DNA of 64,000 nucleotides from Anaspis maculata (taxonomy: Eukaryota > Arthropoda > Insecta > Coleoptera > Scraptiidae): positions 59,747,787-59,811,786 of the forward strand of contig OX421962.1 of the NCBI GenBank assembly GCA_949128115.1, given 5' to 3'. Positions within the stretch are counted from its first letter, which is position 1, and every line of letters begins with the position of its first letter. A program made the translations under genes and the position numbers. Positions 11,811 to 23,530 of the stretch are shown piece after piece. The notes under the pieces were generated by a model. The model made no database searches. It saw only the letters and a list, made by a program, of their open reading frames with translations, and was not told the origin of the DNA.

Positions 11811-13138
11811 GGGAAACATATGACTCGATCATTTACCTTAACAGCATCAGTCACCATGTCTTTATCGTTGTCTACTATTGAAAAGAACTAAGTCTTCGGC
11901 TAGTGCGGAAAAAAAAATTTCACCCTCAAGAATATGAAAAAATGGTGCGTTTGATGTCTTTTCCCACATTTCCGCATCAGCTAATTTCATTTATGAAGTC
12001 AAAATTGCGACAAACCTGTTTTTGGCAGAATACAATGCCAGGGAAAGAGGTGAGCAATTTTCACTGATCACTGCCCAGTTCAACAGCGTATTTCCAATAT
12101 TCTCAATCGATATTACTGATACCATTACTAGGAAAAAATAGATTTGACCGTCCTCTTACAATACTTCAAGATTTTAAATGTGGAACCGCACGTGAAAATC
12201 CTGTAGAGTAATTTTTATTGAAGGCGGTAAAATGCTTCTACGTGGTCTGTTGTGTTAATAATACATAAGATGTAATGACTTTTATATAAGTTGTATGATT
12301 ATGCATATTACAGTTTATGTATTTGAATTGACACTTGTCAAAATAACCTCAAAAATTTGAAAAAATTCACAATTCATGGAAAAACAAGTAAAATAGTGTA
12401 AAACACTCGTGGCTGGTTACACAAGATGCTTTTCGACACTCAGCCTATTACAGAACTCGGGCTGCGCCCTCGTTTTGCAAATTTGGGCTTCGTGTCTGAA
12501 AATCTCGTATCGTAAACTACCAATTTTCGCAATGTGCGAGCACGTAATTAGGGACACATTATCAAGAATCATGACCTCATAAGGGCCTACTCGAGTAAAG
12601 TGGAAAAGTAAGATGCCGGCCCAAAATAATCCGAGCACCTCTTGCCGTGAAAACCAGTTTCGCAGAAAATTTTTGCCGCTACCTACTTCATTTTGCTCGG
12701 AACGGGTACAAGTAAGAGTTGAAAACCCTCTTACCGCTCTTGATGTAAAAATTTCTACAGGATTTTTACATGTGGTTCCGCATGTCAAATCTCAAAATAT
12801 TATTAGAGAACAGTCCAGTTTATTTTTTCCTAGTAATGATAGCAGTAATATTGATTGAAAACATCGAAAAAACGCAATTAAACTGGGCAGTGAAAATTAC
12901 CCATTTCATTGCCTGGCATTCTTCCGAAAATAGGTCTGCCGCAATTTAGAATGCATAAATGAAATGAGGTGTTTCGGGAATGTGGGAAAAGACATCAACC
13001 GCGCCAATTTTTCATGTTCTTGTAGGTGGAAAAAAACCGCACTAGCCGAAGACTTTATTTTTTTTCAACAGTAAAGAACGATAGCGACATGATAACTGAT
13101 GCTGTTATGGTTTATAATAGAGTGTCATACGTTTCCTC
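11811..13138. mobile_element. foldback element with ~400-bp arms
   Basis: Left arm 11811-12213 and right arm 12752-13138 are inverted copies, sharing TAACAGCATCAGT, GTCTTCGGCTAGTGCGG, GTTGATGTC-type phrases, ACTGCCCAGTT and the inner CCTGTAGA. The ~540-bp interior is unique and has an open frame on the minus strand (12788-12417), which I do not recognise. I could not define a clean target duplication. Confidence 0.75.
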
Positions 13139-13251
13139 TGTATTAGGTATAAGGATATGGAATAGTATTTTATGTTACTAGCGCCGAAAACCGGGCATAG
13201 CACAACGAACGTGAATGCAGCTCGAGGCCCTAGGCCGAGAGCTGCATGTAA

Positions 13252-14328
13252 AGGTGGATTTATACTCGCAGAGAATAAGAGTAAAAATAAAAATAACAAT
13301 AAGAATAAAAATAAGGAAATGTTGAAAATGAGCTTTCAGATGGAAGCATTTATACACCAAAATAACAAATAACAATAAGAATAAGGAATTCCAACTTCCC
13401 ATTCACTGTTGCGTATTGAAGATGCGCAGATATGGCAACAGTGGCGGCGTAAAAGAGTCTTTGAAGGCGAAATGTTTCCTAAACTCTGCACAAATCATCC
13501 TTAATGTTATTGAATTATCAAGTTACGCGGTTAACTCATGTCGAATAATATTCTACAAGGTGTTGTCTTCCGTGGCTTGTGTTTCCTTCCGTTAATGACG
13601 AGATCCTAGCCCCTCCCAAAAAATACTTACCGCCGCTACTGCTCAAGAAATTCAAGAATAAAAATAACAAGTTGAATACTTTCAACTTCTGCTCGAAGAT
13701 AAGCCGAACGAGTGACGAACGCAGTCGAGCTTTGCCGATGACGATGGGGCTGCTTTCATGCAATCCGCAGTACATCGATGTAGCAAGAGTTGCCTGAAAC
13801 CGCCTGTCTTTGGGTAGGCGAGAAACTCCCACGGGTTGTGGTGTTACGGCGGTGTTGGGTTGTAACGGCGGTCCAAACGTGGCGCCATCTACCAGTTATC
13901 CTCACAAGTTCAAATCAGTGATAATTGTCTACTACTGCAATAATTTAGATTGAGAAGTGAAGTAGATACCTACACTACACATGATATTAATTTGAAATGA
14001 TGCGATGTAAAAAATTCTTTTGGATACTTACCTATTCAAGTATTATTACAGATTAGTGATATTGTATGACACCAAACAAAACAAGTAGAAAAACAACCGT
14101 GATAACAACAGCATGAAGCTAAAAACTGTAACCATTGTACTGTAACTAAAAATTTTGACGATTGTCATTCTAATGCTTCGAGCGACACCAATGACAGCAA
14201 CACCGACAGCAATGTTTCAAACTATTTCTTATTCTTATTTTTATTTCTGGAGTATAGATGGGCAGTTGCCGTTCTTGTTTTAGTTATTTTTATTCTTATT
14301 CTTATTTTCTGCGAGTATAAATCCACCT
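13252..14328. mobile_element. inverted-repeat element, TAA target duplication
   Basis: The ends AGGTGGATTTATACTCGCAG (13252) and CTGCGAGTATAAATCCACCT (to 14328) are followed internally by AATAAGAATAAAAATAAC-type repeats in both arms. TAA flanks both sides (13249-13251 and 14329-14331). A 3-bp TAA duplication fits PIF/Harbinger-type insertion. The interior is non-coding as far as I can tell. Confidence 0.75.
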
Positions 14329-14331
14329 TAA

Positions 14332-15480
14332 GAGAGTTATGCTATGGCATTTTCAGCGCGAGTAGCATACGTCGTTTTTCGTGCTGCTTTTCGTAAAATT
14401 TCAAATAATTCAAATTATATCGAAACAATCATTGGAATAAATTTCAACTTGGTACTTCTGCCATTCATCACCAAGGCACGAGGCATATATTTACCATAGA
14501 TGCAGATTTTTTATGTCAAATGTCAATATGGATAATTGCGTCCTATGTTTGAATTTTCTTGCTTGAAACCGCCCCCCCCCCCTCCCCAATTAGAAGGGTC
14601 CCCCAAAAAATACCGAAATCCCCGAGCTCTAGTGTCTGTGTGACGACGAAACACAGAAAATGGCATAAATTGATCACTTTGAAATGTTAAAAATCGTTCT
14701 GCAATTGTACCACCAGCTATTAGAAAAATGACTCTAAAATGTCAATTTTAAAAGTGGTTATTTATAATTTTAACTGATTTGAACCGAAAATTTTAAGCTA
14801 TAACATTGAAAACGTGGCTTCTCTTGAATTGTGAATGATTTTGCAAGGTTGGTTTATTTTTTACGTGCATTTTTTACTTTGCCGCTCTAGATCTTTTTCT
14901 GAATATTACAGTACAGGACGTCGAGCGAATATTGTCATTTTTGGTTATGGCAGCACGAAAAAATGTTCTTTTAATACCATCAGGTAAGAGAGAGCGCACC
15001 TATAAATGTAGGTACATATATTGAGATTAATGATTAATAAGTAATTAGATGATATTATTATTATTTTTTGTACAAAAAGATCAATGCTTTATTGTTTTCA
15101 GTATATATAGGTACATAACTAGATACGAATAGTACCGTTGGTAGGTACTTTTTCATAAATGACTATGATAATAATAGGTAGTTATTGTTATTTATGGCAA
15201 TGACCTATAGTAGAAATGAGTGGATGATGTTTTCAAATAGATATTCTTGAATGAAAATATTTTGTACCGCAAGATTGAATTAAAAAACTCTGAAAGAGTT
15301 ATTCTAGAGTAACTAGGCTTCAACTTTCAGCCTAATTCAAAGTTTGTACCGATCACAGTCAAGTTACAGTTTATAGTTATCAGTTATAGTGATATATCTA
15401 ATTTGACTGTTAGTTTTGAATTCAAACATCAGAATCTGGAATAAAATTCACATCATACTGGACGGTAAAACAAAAACAAA
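14332..15480. other. intergenic DNA downstream of the minus-strand cuticular gene
   Basis: No gene or repeat structure recognised apart from a C-run near 14572-14583. A TTTATT at 15088-15093 is a candidate minus-strand polyadenylation signal for the cuticular gene, about 410 bp after its stop. That assignment is weak. Confidence 0.35.
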
Positions 15481-15501
15481 AACCATTTAGCTGCCTAGTG
15501 C

Positions 15502-16179
15502 CTAATAATCATCGTACACTTCGTTGTGTCTTGCAATAGGCCTGCTCCTCCTTTGTTGCACATAATTTCCTCCCAAGTCATCTTGCCTGTACTGCGCCGA
15601 GAATCTCCTGTGGCTTGCCGTTTCTGCATATTTTGGAAGTTCACTGTACACCGACTGAGGCCGCGGCTGGGGTCTAGGCCTGTACACCGGTGTTCTGTAC
15701 ACGGGTGCCCTGAACTCCTGTTCTCTGTGCTCCGGTTGTCTGTACTCCGGTTGTCTGTACTCCGGTTCTCTGTACTGGGGCTCCCTGTACTCCTTGTACT
15801 GAGGTGCGGGTGCCGGGTTTTTATACTGAGGTGCCGGTGCCGGGTTTTTGTACTGAGGTTCCGCCGGTGGCGGATTCTCGTACTGCCTCGGTCCAGACTG
15901 GCCGTCGTAGTCGTACCCAGGCGTCACCCTGGATCCTGCGTTGTAATTGTAATTGACCTTCAGTCCCGTGGGATCGGTGTACGAAAATCGGCCATGTACT
16001 ACGCCGTTGGAGTCGCCCTTGGCCGCGTGGGCGATGCCGTCTTCGGTGCGGTAGAGGAAGCCAAAAGTGCCATCGGTGTGCGGCAGGTCCCTGCTGTCCT
16101 GGAGGATTGACGGGTTGAAGGATGATTGGGCGGAGGCAGCGAGGCGGGTCCCGAGAATGGCGCTCAGGAGCACGAAAGC
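15502..16179 (-). CDS. RR-like cuticular protein, main exon
   Basis: Structural protein of the chitinous cuticle, secreted by epidermis. The exon opens after a TTTTCAG acceptor (intron to 16180) with AFVLLSAILG, the hydrophobic core of a signal peptide that needs an upstream start codon. Cleavage is likely at AASA|Q. The Rebers-Riddiford chitin-binding region follows: DGTFGFLYRTEDG, then GRFSYTDPTGLKVNYNYNAG, about 50 residues. It is atypical, lacking the usual ADxxGF ending. The C-terminal half is low complexity: QYKNPAPAP repeats, then YR(Q/E)PE repeats, then a tail ending YDDY. With the proposed first exon (22299-22331) the protein is about 236 residues. The stop is at 15502-15504. RR domain subtype is unclear. 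Confidence 0.85.
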   Translation of the reverse strand, partial: AFVLLSAILGTRLAASAQSSFNPSILQDSRDLPHTDGTFGFLYRTEDGIAHAAKGDSNGVVHGRFSYTDPTGLKVNYNYNAGSRVTPGYDYDGQSGPRQYENPPPAEPQYKNPAPAPQYKNPAPAPQYKEYREPQYREPEYRQPEYRQPEHREQEFRAPVYRTPVYRPRPQPRPQSVYSELPKYAETASHRRFSAQYRQDDLGGNYVQQRRSRPIARHNEVYDDY

Positions 16180-17090
16180 CTGAAAATGCCATTGATATAG
16201 TGATGTGTCTGTTGGGTACCTACTTCATACCGGTGCATTACTGCGGTGCTTGAACGTGTGCATTCAAGCGAGGTCGGAATGAAAATAATTATGGTATATG
16301 ATGATGAAATTGATTGATTCAGTAAGATAGAATTTTTGGATTTTTTTTTCATCATGGAAAACAGCTTGTAGGTATTCGTTCCTTGAAAATGGCATTATAG
16401 GTACCTACCTAGGTATAGGCATTCAATTTGATTCATTAGATGCGTAAACGCCCCTTCATTGTTCTAGCCAATAAGAAATTGCTCACATTTGTTGATTAAT
16501 TATTAATCATTCTTGTTATGTAGTGCATTTCTCAAGTTATTATGAGTACACATAGAGGAACAGCGCCTAATATGAGATAGTTCCTAATATGGGGTACCTA
16601 AATTCAAACGCTATCTTTGAAGTTCCATCTATGGTCAGTATGTTCAAACAATGCTCCTATACGGTATGAAATTATGTGACGTTGTTTGAATGTCACAGCC
16701 AACTTCACTAAGCGGGAAATCTAGCCTTCGCCTTCACCCTTTTGCGCCCTGCGCATAGTTTTTGATAACAAGTTCAAACGGTAAGCTACGAATCTCGTTT
16801 TGCGTTTAATTTTTATTGTTCTTTAGTGTCGTGTAATGTTTGAATTCTATAATTTATGATATCTTTTTTGCTGACTTATTCCAATCAATTTTTACAGGGG
16901 TATACAAATGTATAATAAGCTACCACATGAGGTCAAAACTATGTACTCCAAAGAATTTCCTAAACATGTCAACGATCTGCTGCTGTTCCATTGTTTCTAC
17001 TCTGTCGACGAGTATATGTTATGTGATTTGTAATTTTATCTGTGATATTATGTTACTGTCGAATCAACATTGTTCATGATGTTATTTATT

Positions 17091-17110
17091 TATTTATTTA
17101 TTTATTTATT
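17091..17110. repeat. (TTTA)n microsatellite
   Basis: About five TTTA units immediately upstream of MITE copy 2. Confidence 0.8.
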
Positions 17111-17122
17111 GTTTGACGTGTA

Positions 17123-17251
17123 CGGTTGCGGACTCATAAAAGTTTACACCGATGACAATCGTGTGGCCATGCCCATTCAAAATTACGTCAAAACTGAATT
17201 AGCATGGCCACTCGATCGCCGTCGGTGTAAACTTTTATGAGTCCGCAACCT
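17123..17251 (+). mobile_element. 129-bp palindromic MITE, copy 2
   Basis: Same element as 11234-11362 in opposite orientation with one base difference (G here, T there, after TTTACACC). TA at 17121-17122 and 17252-17253. It lies within the long intron of the cuticular gene. The near identity points to recent activity. Confidence 0.92.
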
Positions 17252-17279
17252 TACATCCGACACTTCGGCCCCGTACAAA

Positions 17280-17322
17280 TAAAATTCTATTCTATTCTAT
17301 TCTATTCTATTCTATTCTATAT
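17280..17322. repeat. (ATTCT)n microsatellite
   Basis: Eight or so ATTCT/TCTAT pentamers directly after the MITE. Confidence 0.85.
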
Positions 17323-17489
17323 CAAAGTATCAAAATATCAAGTATCAATATGAAAATAAGGATATCAAGTATAATAATATGAAAGATATATATCATCGAT
17401 GGTCAATCTAGACTTGCATGATGGATGAAACTTACTTCTTTGGGGACCTTTGATTTTCTATCATGTTATTTATTAATATTTCAATGATG

Positions 17490-17740
17490 TTATAGCCGTT
17501 GCTAGTTTTTCGATAAAATGTTGATATTTATCGATATTTGATATTTTGATAATACCCTTGACATATTATCAATACAAGTACAACATATTATTGTAGAACT
17601 ATAACCATAACATAATAATAATTGATAATTGAGCATCGATATTTGATATACTTATCGATATGTTGTAAAGTCAATATCATTAGTTGATATATCGATAAAT
17701 CGATAATTGATATATCAATAGTTCTGCCCATCCCTAGTTG
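17490..17740. repeat. CGATAT block with CCCATCCCTA end
   Basis: Rich in TTTATCGATATTTGATA and TATATCGATAA units. It ends GTTCTGCCCATCCCTAG, comparable with the CAGCCCTA ends near 10902 and 9757. The GGGATGGGC-like terminus may be that of a hAT-type MITE. Confidence 0.4.
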
Positions 17741-18272
17741 CGAGCGCGTTGGTTTATGCTGCTGAGCCACCCAGCAGACTTATAGGTATATTGAGCAATT
17801 TTGAACACAATTGAAAAAAAATGTTCATTGACTGATCCACCCTTCCAAGAAAGCTATCCATCGGAAAAAGTTCCAGAGCTCTAACTTTATTTCTCGAGGA
17901 GGAAGCTCAAGTTTGAAAATTTGTACTATCATTGAATATAATAGGTGAAATCTCTGGTGAAAATACGATCAAATAGACAGTGGAACATACAGACAAACCG
18001 GCCATAGAACATTTCCCTATTTTATTTGGTTGGCTTGAAGCCTCAACTATTGGCCGTGCCTTTTGGGACTTGATGGTTGCTCGGAATTGGTATCGCTATT
18101 TTTGATGGAACCAAATTATTCATCACCAGACCAGCGACCAGCCACGTCTTACGCCAAAACGCCAGCGCCATCATCCGTTACATCAGTCATAATACAGAAG
18201 AAGCTCCGATTATGTGAAACTACTTTCACTGAAAAATACCCAAGTTTTATTCAGATCGATAATCAAACAAGC

Positions 18273-18344
18273 GGCTCGTTGGTCTAGGGGTATGATTTCC
18301 GCTTAGGGTGCGGGAGGTCCCGGGTTCAAATCCCGGACGAGCCC
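18273..18344 (+). tRNA. tRNA-Pro(AGG)
   Basis: 72 nt. Acceptor stem GGCTCGT pairs with ACGAGCC, with discriminator C. The D-arm region is GGTCTAGGGGTATGATT. The anticodon stem-loop TTCCGCTTAGGGTGCGGGA presents AGG (proline). The T-arm is CCGGGTTCAAATCCCGG, with internal promoter box B GGTTCAAATCC. A T-run (TTTTTTT) 5 nt downstream is a pol III terminator. No intron. It lies on the opposite strand inside the proposed cuticular gene intron. Confidence 0.97.
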
Positions 18345-18345
18345 A

Positions 18346-20660
18346 ATCTTTTTTTCTTGAGAACTAAGCAGATATTGTGTATTCCGGTCATTAAACTCGG
18401 CGCCCACAGTTTTCCTTATTGATAGCTGTTCAATTCAAATCACAAAAGGCTTTCTTTTTATTATTAGGAAGTTTTTAATTTATTCTGTACTTGTCTATAT
18501 CTAATTAGGTGATAAGTGCCTATAAGTAATCAAATATTTTCATCAATTCGACAACAATTTGAATAGGCGTGCAACAAAGAAGAATATACTTAAACAAATT
18601 AAAGGTGATGAACATCTTCTACCTGAAGTCCCTATTGAGTAAAGGTTAGTGCATGACAGTGATTATTAACGACAGTAAATTATAAATAAATTATTCACCT
18701 TATAAGGAAGTAAAGTATGCGCCAGTTTAGTAGTACTTAATCGTACAACTGTTGCATTCTACATAAAAACAAAATCACTTTCATTTTTAATTCGTGCTCA
18801 ACTTATTCTGCATTTCAATATCGAAATATAGGTAATCGCAAGGTATGCAATTATTTCAGTGCCATAAAAACGCCAATCAATAATCAGCTAGTTAAATTTT
18901 CATAATTTAATTGTTTTTAATTTGCATCTAGTTAGTAAACTGTTTCAATTACTAGAAAATATTATTTAAAACCCAAGTAAGGTAGGTATTACGAGTATTA
19001 ATTCTGTTACTCGTACATTGATACCTATAGACTGTCCTATTTCCTATATTTGACTGAATGACCTATCTACAAGATAATTGATGTTCTGTTCCAATTATTC
19101 TTGGGTCATTATAGCATGTTGCAATATGCACAAAATTAATATATTCACACTGACTATACGGAAATACAAATTACTTACACTTATTGGAACCAAGTTGTAA
19201 AAAATTGTGGGTTTTGAATAGTCTTATTTATACATCCATTTACTGATAAAACTGGTTCGGAGCCTTGAAAGAATTCATTATCTTGCCTCACTTGCGATTA
19301 GTAAGTTATAATTTCAAATAGCCTCAACATCAGCTTGCAGGTACCTACCTATACTTACATCAAAAAAATACTATTCCAATGGATCCTTGGTGTGACCATA
19401 ATTATGATATTTATGATTAATGGATTGCAGCACTTCATAAATCTTGAATTCTTTTGAAGTCTTAGCAATCTTAGCATAAAAACTGGCATTGCTTTTGGAG
19501 GAAGACAGCTTAATAAATTGTATGGAATAAGAAGTGTCGATTGAAAGTAGGTAAGTTCGACTAAAGAAAAAGCGAACTCGATATGTTACACCATTTGGAA
19601 GATGTGGAAGATTTTGTTAGGATGTTCGCTGGAGACTGCGACTGGAGGATGAGCTACAAACCCGTACAATTGGCGGAGGAACCGTTTGACAGCTTGCCAG
19701 AATCTCAAGCGAGGCCCAGAGTTCTTTAGAGCTCTCCCAGTTAGAAGAAACTTGGAGGTATAATTATGTTATGTTGTTGAAAATTAGTCTATCAATATAA
19801 ATTGATTAAAACACCACATCAATGTCACTTGCACCCGATATACGACATAGCAAATCTTGATGTTTTGTTTTTCAAAAATTTGTTCTCCAGTCAGATCCCT
19901 GAGGAATCAAGAATAATCCTGTCATGCATTCAGAGGAAAAATGATTCAAATCGGATATTTTGTGCGTGCTGAAATAATTTAACTTCAAACCTGGGTAAAA
20001 AATTTGGTGTTGTGTAAATTTTGCCCGTCAGTGTACGTAGTTGACCATTCGTCCTCATGCGACAGGTGTCGAGTCAAAATAGAGAAGATTCGCTAGTGGA
20101 AATACCGAACTCGATTGAACAAACTATTTGAAAGATATGACAGATTTATCTAAATACCGACAAGAAGCTACCGAACAAGAATAGGTATTAAAAAATCACG
20201 AAAAAATTTATTGATTTAAAAAACCGCCACAAATAGTCTCTGCTACTCTTTAAAACTTCCGCTCAAAACTAAAAATGCACTAGAGGCAATGGCAATGGAC
20301 AACTAAGTACTTTGCCGTAGGGGTAGTTTTTAGCTTAGGTTAGGCAACCAAATATACATTACCTATTCCAACTTTGTTCCAAAAACTCTTCCTTTGATAA
20401 GGTAGCAAGTACCTACTGTGAAGTAGTACACAGTATTATTTGATGAGATGACTACTCCGACTGTCAACAAGGTAAACAAATGTGATGATTCTTTGACGGT
20501 AAAAAACTCGAAAAGTAGGTACCTATTCAGGTGCAGGGTGCAGGTACATATTTTTGCAAATTCCTTTGGTTTTTAATGGATTTATATAGTAGTATCGACA
20601 TTCTAAGAATCTGCAAAGTTTTCAAAACAAAAAAAAGTTGGTCTGTTGACCTGACTTCCT
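18346..20660. other. intronic/intergenic AT-rich DNA
   Basis: No gene recognised. Around 19640-19720 a phrase with ACAATTGGCGGAGGAACCG followed by AGCTTGCCAGAAT resembles one near 23770-23815 (ACAATTGACGAAGGTACCG, AGCTTGCCGGAAT). This indicates a second dispersed repeat, distantly like the TGGCGGAGGTGCCGGC part of family R1. Confidence 0.4.
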
Positions 20661-20670
20661 TTAAAATAAA

Positions 20671-21030
20671 CAGGGTGTTTCATTTTTTTTTGCAATATTT
20701 TTGGAGATGGTAGAGCATCAAAAAATGTGACAAAGAAAGTGGACTTTCTAGAGAAAATTTATATCGGAAACGCATTATAACGGAGATAAAGGCTTTCAAA
20801 GTTCAGTTTTGAAAATGGTTCTATTTGTTATAACTTCAAATTTAATTACCGATGAATTTTGACCAAATTTGGTACACAAAGTGAGTTGATGCATATCTAC
20901 AAGCTGGTCATAATGACTTTTGTCAATTTGTAAAATTTGTATATTTTTATCTATTTTCTCAATTTTTTTCTGCGAAAGCACTTATTTTCTGATGCTCTAT
21001 GATCTCCTAAAATATTGACTAAACAATTTT
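20671..21030. mobile_element. partial CAGGGTG foldback
   Basis: Begins CAGGGTGTTTC. Arms include GCAATATTTTTGGAGATGGTAGAGCATCA (shortened here to its ends: GCAATATTTTTGGAG and GTAGAGCATCA) on the left and TGATGCTCTATGATCTCC near 20983-21004 on the right. The right end lacks CACCCTG, so the copy is truncated or diverged. Non-coding. Confidence 0.6.
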
Positions 21031-22298
21031 CCAGCATGGAAGCGACCCGCGACTTGGGGAAAATCTGAAAAAATCATCCATATGCGTTGTGGCAATAATT
21101 TGTCGTTCAGTTTTTTATGCTGTTGTTAAATAGTTCTGGAAATGTTCAGGTGAACCTACCACCTAGCATAGGGTATACGGTGGAAAAGTGAGCGTCCTAT
21201 GCAATGTACAACGCTCATCGGCGTAATCCACTTGTAAAGAAAAATACCTATGTTATCATCGTTTATCATAGAGACTTATTTCGAATTTCTTGAGGAGAGG
21301 CCAAAATCGGTTCAATACGGTGTTAAAAATATCTTGTGACGCTTCGAACTCGATAAAAATATTTCAAAAACTCATTTAGAACCACAAGCTCACAGTAAAA
21401 AAATAAAAATCGAAGCAGATGCGGCAAACCTTCACCGGAACTTTATTTAACTTTGAAATATCTATCATATTCATGCGATTTCAAGCAATCATTCGCTCAA
21501 CCCTGGAACCTTGGTTCAATAATGCATGAATTTTGACCGAACTCCTACTTCTGGGTGTAGCAACCAACACAAATGACCAGGTCAGCTTCAAAAAATATTT
21601 TTTTTAGTAAATTGTGAATTGTGATGTCAAAATGTGGAAGAAGCTTTCTTTGATTTTTCTTACTTTTTTACTAACTTCGTTCTTTGTTATATCCTAATTA
21701 ATGTGAAGAGCAAATAAAATAGGTATCCGATATGTTCAAATACTATACCTACTTATCAGTAGGCAACTCTCTTTATCTCTTGATTCTACCCCAAATGAAG
21801 GATAACTTCAATAGGTTCGACAAAAAAAATACTAAAGAGAATCTATACCTATACTTACAATAGAAAAAAGTTCTTCAGCCAGAAGAAACAAATAAAAAAT
21901 GAATGTTTCAGTGATCATATAATTCTAATTCATAATAATATCATCACTTCAGTGTGAAGTATTCATTTACGAATCCACTAGATCCTGTTGAACATTTACA
22001 ATCAGTAAAAAGTCACAATTTGATTTATGTCGTTGATGATAAATTTATAATGACAACTTGTTTCCTAAGTTATGCAAATAAAGTGTGACAATTGCCACTT
22101 TGATTAATTTCCAATTAATCACACACCAATAACATAACATAATTCACTATTCGGTACTTTGTTGGTAAGATTATTGTTTCAACGTTGATTAAAATTTTGA
22201 AAAAAAAATCACTTTTTTACTTCGTCTCACTTTAAACTCGGCTCAGTCTGGCTTGGGAAGTGTAGAAGAAGCACTCAATAATAAAAATGATCACTTAC

Positions 22299-22331
22299 AA
22301 GACAACACTTTTGCTGACTGCTGGACAACAT
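22299..22331 (-). CDS. probable first coding exon of the RR-like cuticular gene
   Basis: On the minus strand an ATG at 22331 encodes MLSSSQQKCCL and meets a GTAAGT donor (22298-22293) in phase 0. Joined to the exon at 16179 it gives MLSSSQQKCCLAFVLLSAIL, a textbook signal peptide. A TATATAAA box lies about 95 bp upstream. A tiny first exon followed by a long intron is the usual arrangement in insect cuticular genes. The ~6.1 kb distance makes this an inference. No closer candidate with a correct-phase donor was found by eye. Confidence 0.5.
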
Positions 22332-22425
22332 GACTATGCTACCCCACACTTTTCGAATGAGTACTTATCAATCTTGTTACTGTTTGGGTGTTGACATGCG
22401 AAATAAAACAAATGCATATTACATG

Positions 22426-22433
22426 TTTATATA
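22426..22433 (-). promoter_or_regulatory. TATA box for the minus-strand cuticular gene
   Basis: TATATAAA on the minus strand. An ACAGT initiator-like motif lies near 22382, and the proposed ATG is at 22331. It supports 22331 as the true start rather than an accidental open frame. Confidence 0.5.
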
Positions 22434-22949
22434 TCTGCAAAAGGCACGCCTAACTCAATGCTGACTGGTTCGCACCACAGGAAAACATTCCCCGCGTCTC
22501 TATTTTACTATAGTCACATAATATAAATGTTGGTATATTAAACTTAACATTCACGCCAAGTACTTAATTAAAACATTTTATAACATGTTTTATGGGTTCA
22601 CTTCGACAACGAGAAGGGTAGGAAAACTTCAGCGGCGAGCGGTGTTAATGAAATACCAGCAGTTAAAGTGGTTTAATATTGAAATTTCATAATGATATGT
22701 AGGAATTTTAAACAAAAATAATAATACTCAACCGAGTAACCGAGATCCTATAATTAATAACTGTACTCCCAGCTTGAGGTCAATTATTGTTAGATAAACC
22801 GGAACTTTCTCAGATGAACAGTTTTATAGAAAATTAGCCAAGTAAAATGTGAACAAGCGAATATGCCTCATGGGTTTAAGGCTCAGTAGCGCACTTCCTT
22901 TCTGAAGGGTTAGTGAACGCAAGATGTTAATTAGGGTTCTACCATTATT

Positions 22950-23530
22950 TGGGGAGAGATTTCAATATGGCGGCCAAAATAGCGTCAGACTCATGAAATT
23001 TGGCTTAAAAATCAAAATGATCATACTATAGACAAAGGTAAGTTCCAAGTTTCATGAAAATCGTTCCACTAATAAGAGATTTCAATATGGCGGCCAATAT
23101 GGTGGCAGAATGTTGGAATTTGGCTGGAGAATAAGAATGATCATACGAAACAAAGGTAAGTCCCAAGTTCCATGAAAATCGCTAAGTGATAAGAAATTTC
23201 GATATGGCGGCCAAGATGGCGGCAGAGCATCATTTGTCCAAAATCGGATGTATTTTGATGACAAGTGACAAAAATCATTGGTCAAATTTATATGGTGGAC
23301 ACGTACGCATTTGATTGGCGTTTGCACCACATCGATATCTCTTTTCGTTGAGGCATAATTCTCCTATAGTTCTATCACTTCGAAACATGTTCAATAGTGA
23401 GAATACAAGATGGCGGCGGGGCATCAATTGTCAAAAATTGGATAGATCTTGATGTGGTTTACATTGCCTGCAAATTTCATTTCAATCGGATCACTTTTAG
23501 AGAAATTCAAAATGGCGGATCAAAGATGGC
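22950..23530. repeat. degenerate tandem repeat carrying ATGGCGG motifs
   Basis: Units of roughly 110-120 bp each contain GATTTCAATATGGCGGCCAA, then a GGCAGA, then ATGATCATACNA, then AAGTTCCAAGTTTCATGAAA and AATCG. At least three clear units lie between 22950 and 23220, followed by weaker ones to 23530. Similar phrases occur in the arms of the 33392-35740 palindrome and near 54230-54480 and 61360-61430. Confidence 0.7.

Noticed and set aside
12417..12788. 123-codon minus frame inside the 11.8-13.1 kb foldback
   Set aside because: No domain or plausible codon pattern recognised; it may be debris of an element gene but cannot be supported.
15526..16192. Long open frames on the plus strand and in another minus frame across the cuticular exon
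   Set aside because: Shadows of the GC-rich RR-like exon; the minus frame with signal peptide, RR domain and repeats is the only biologically coherent one.
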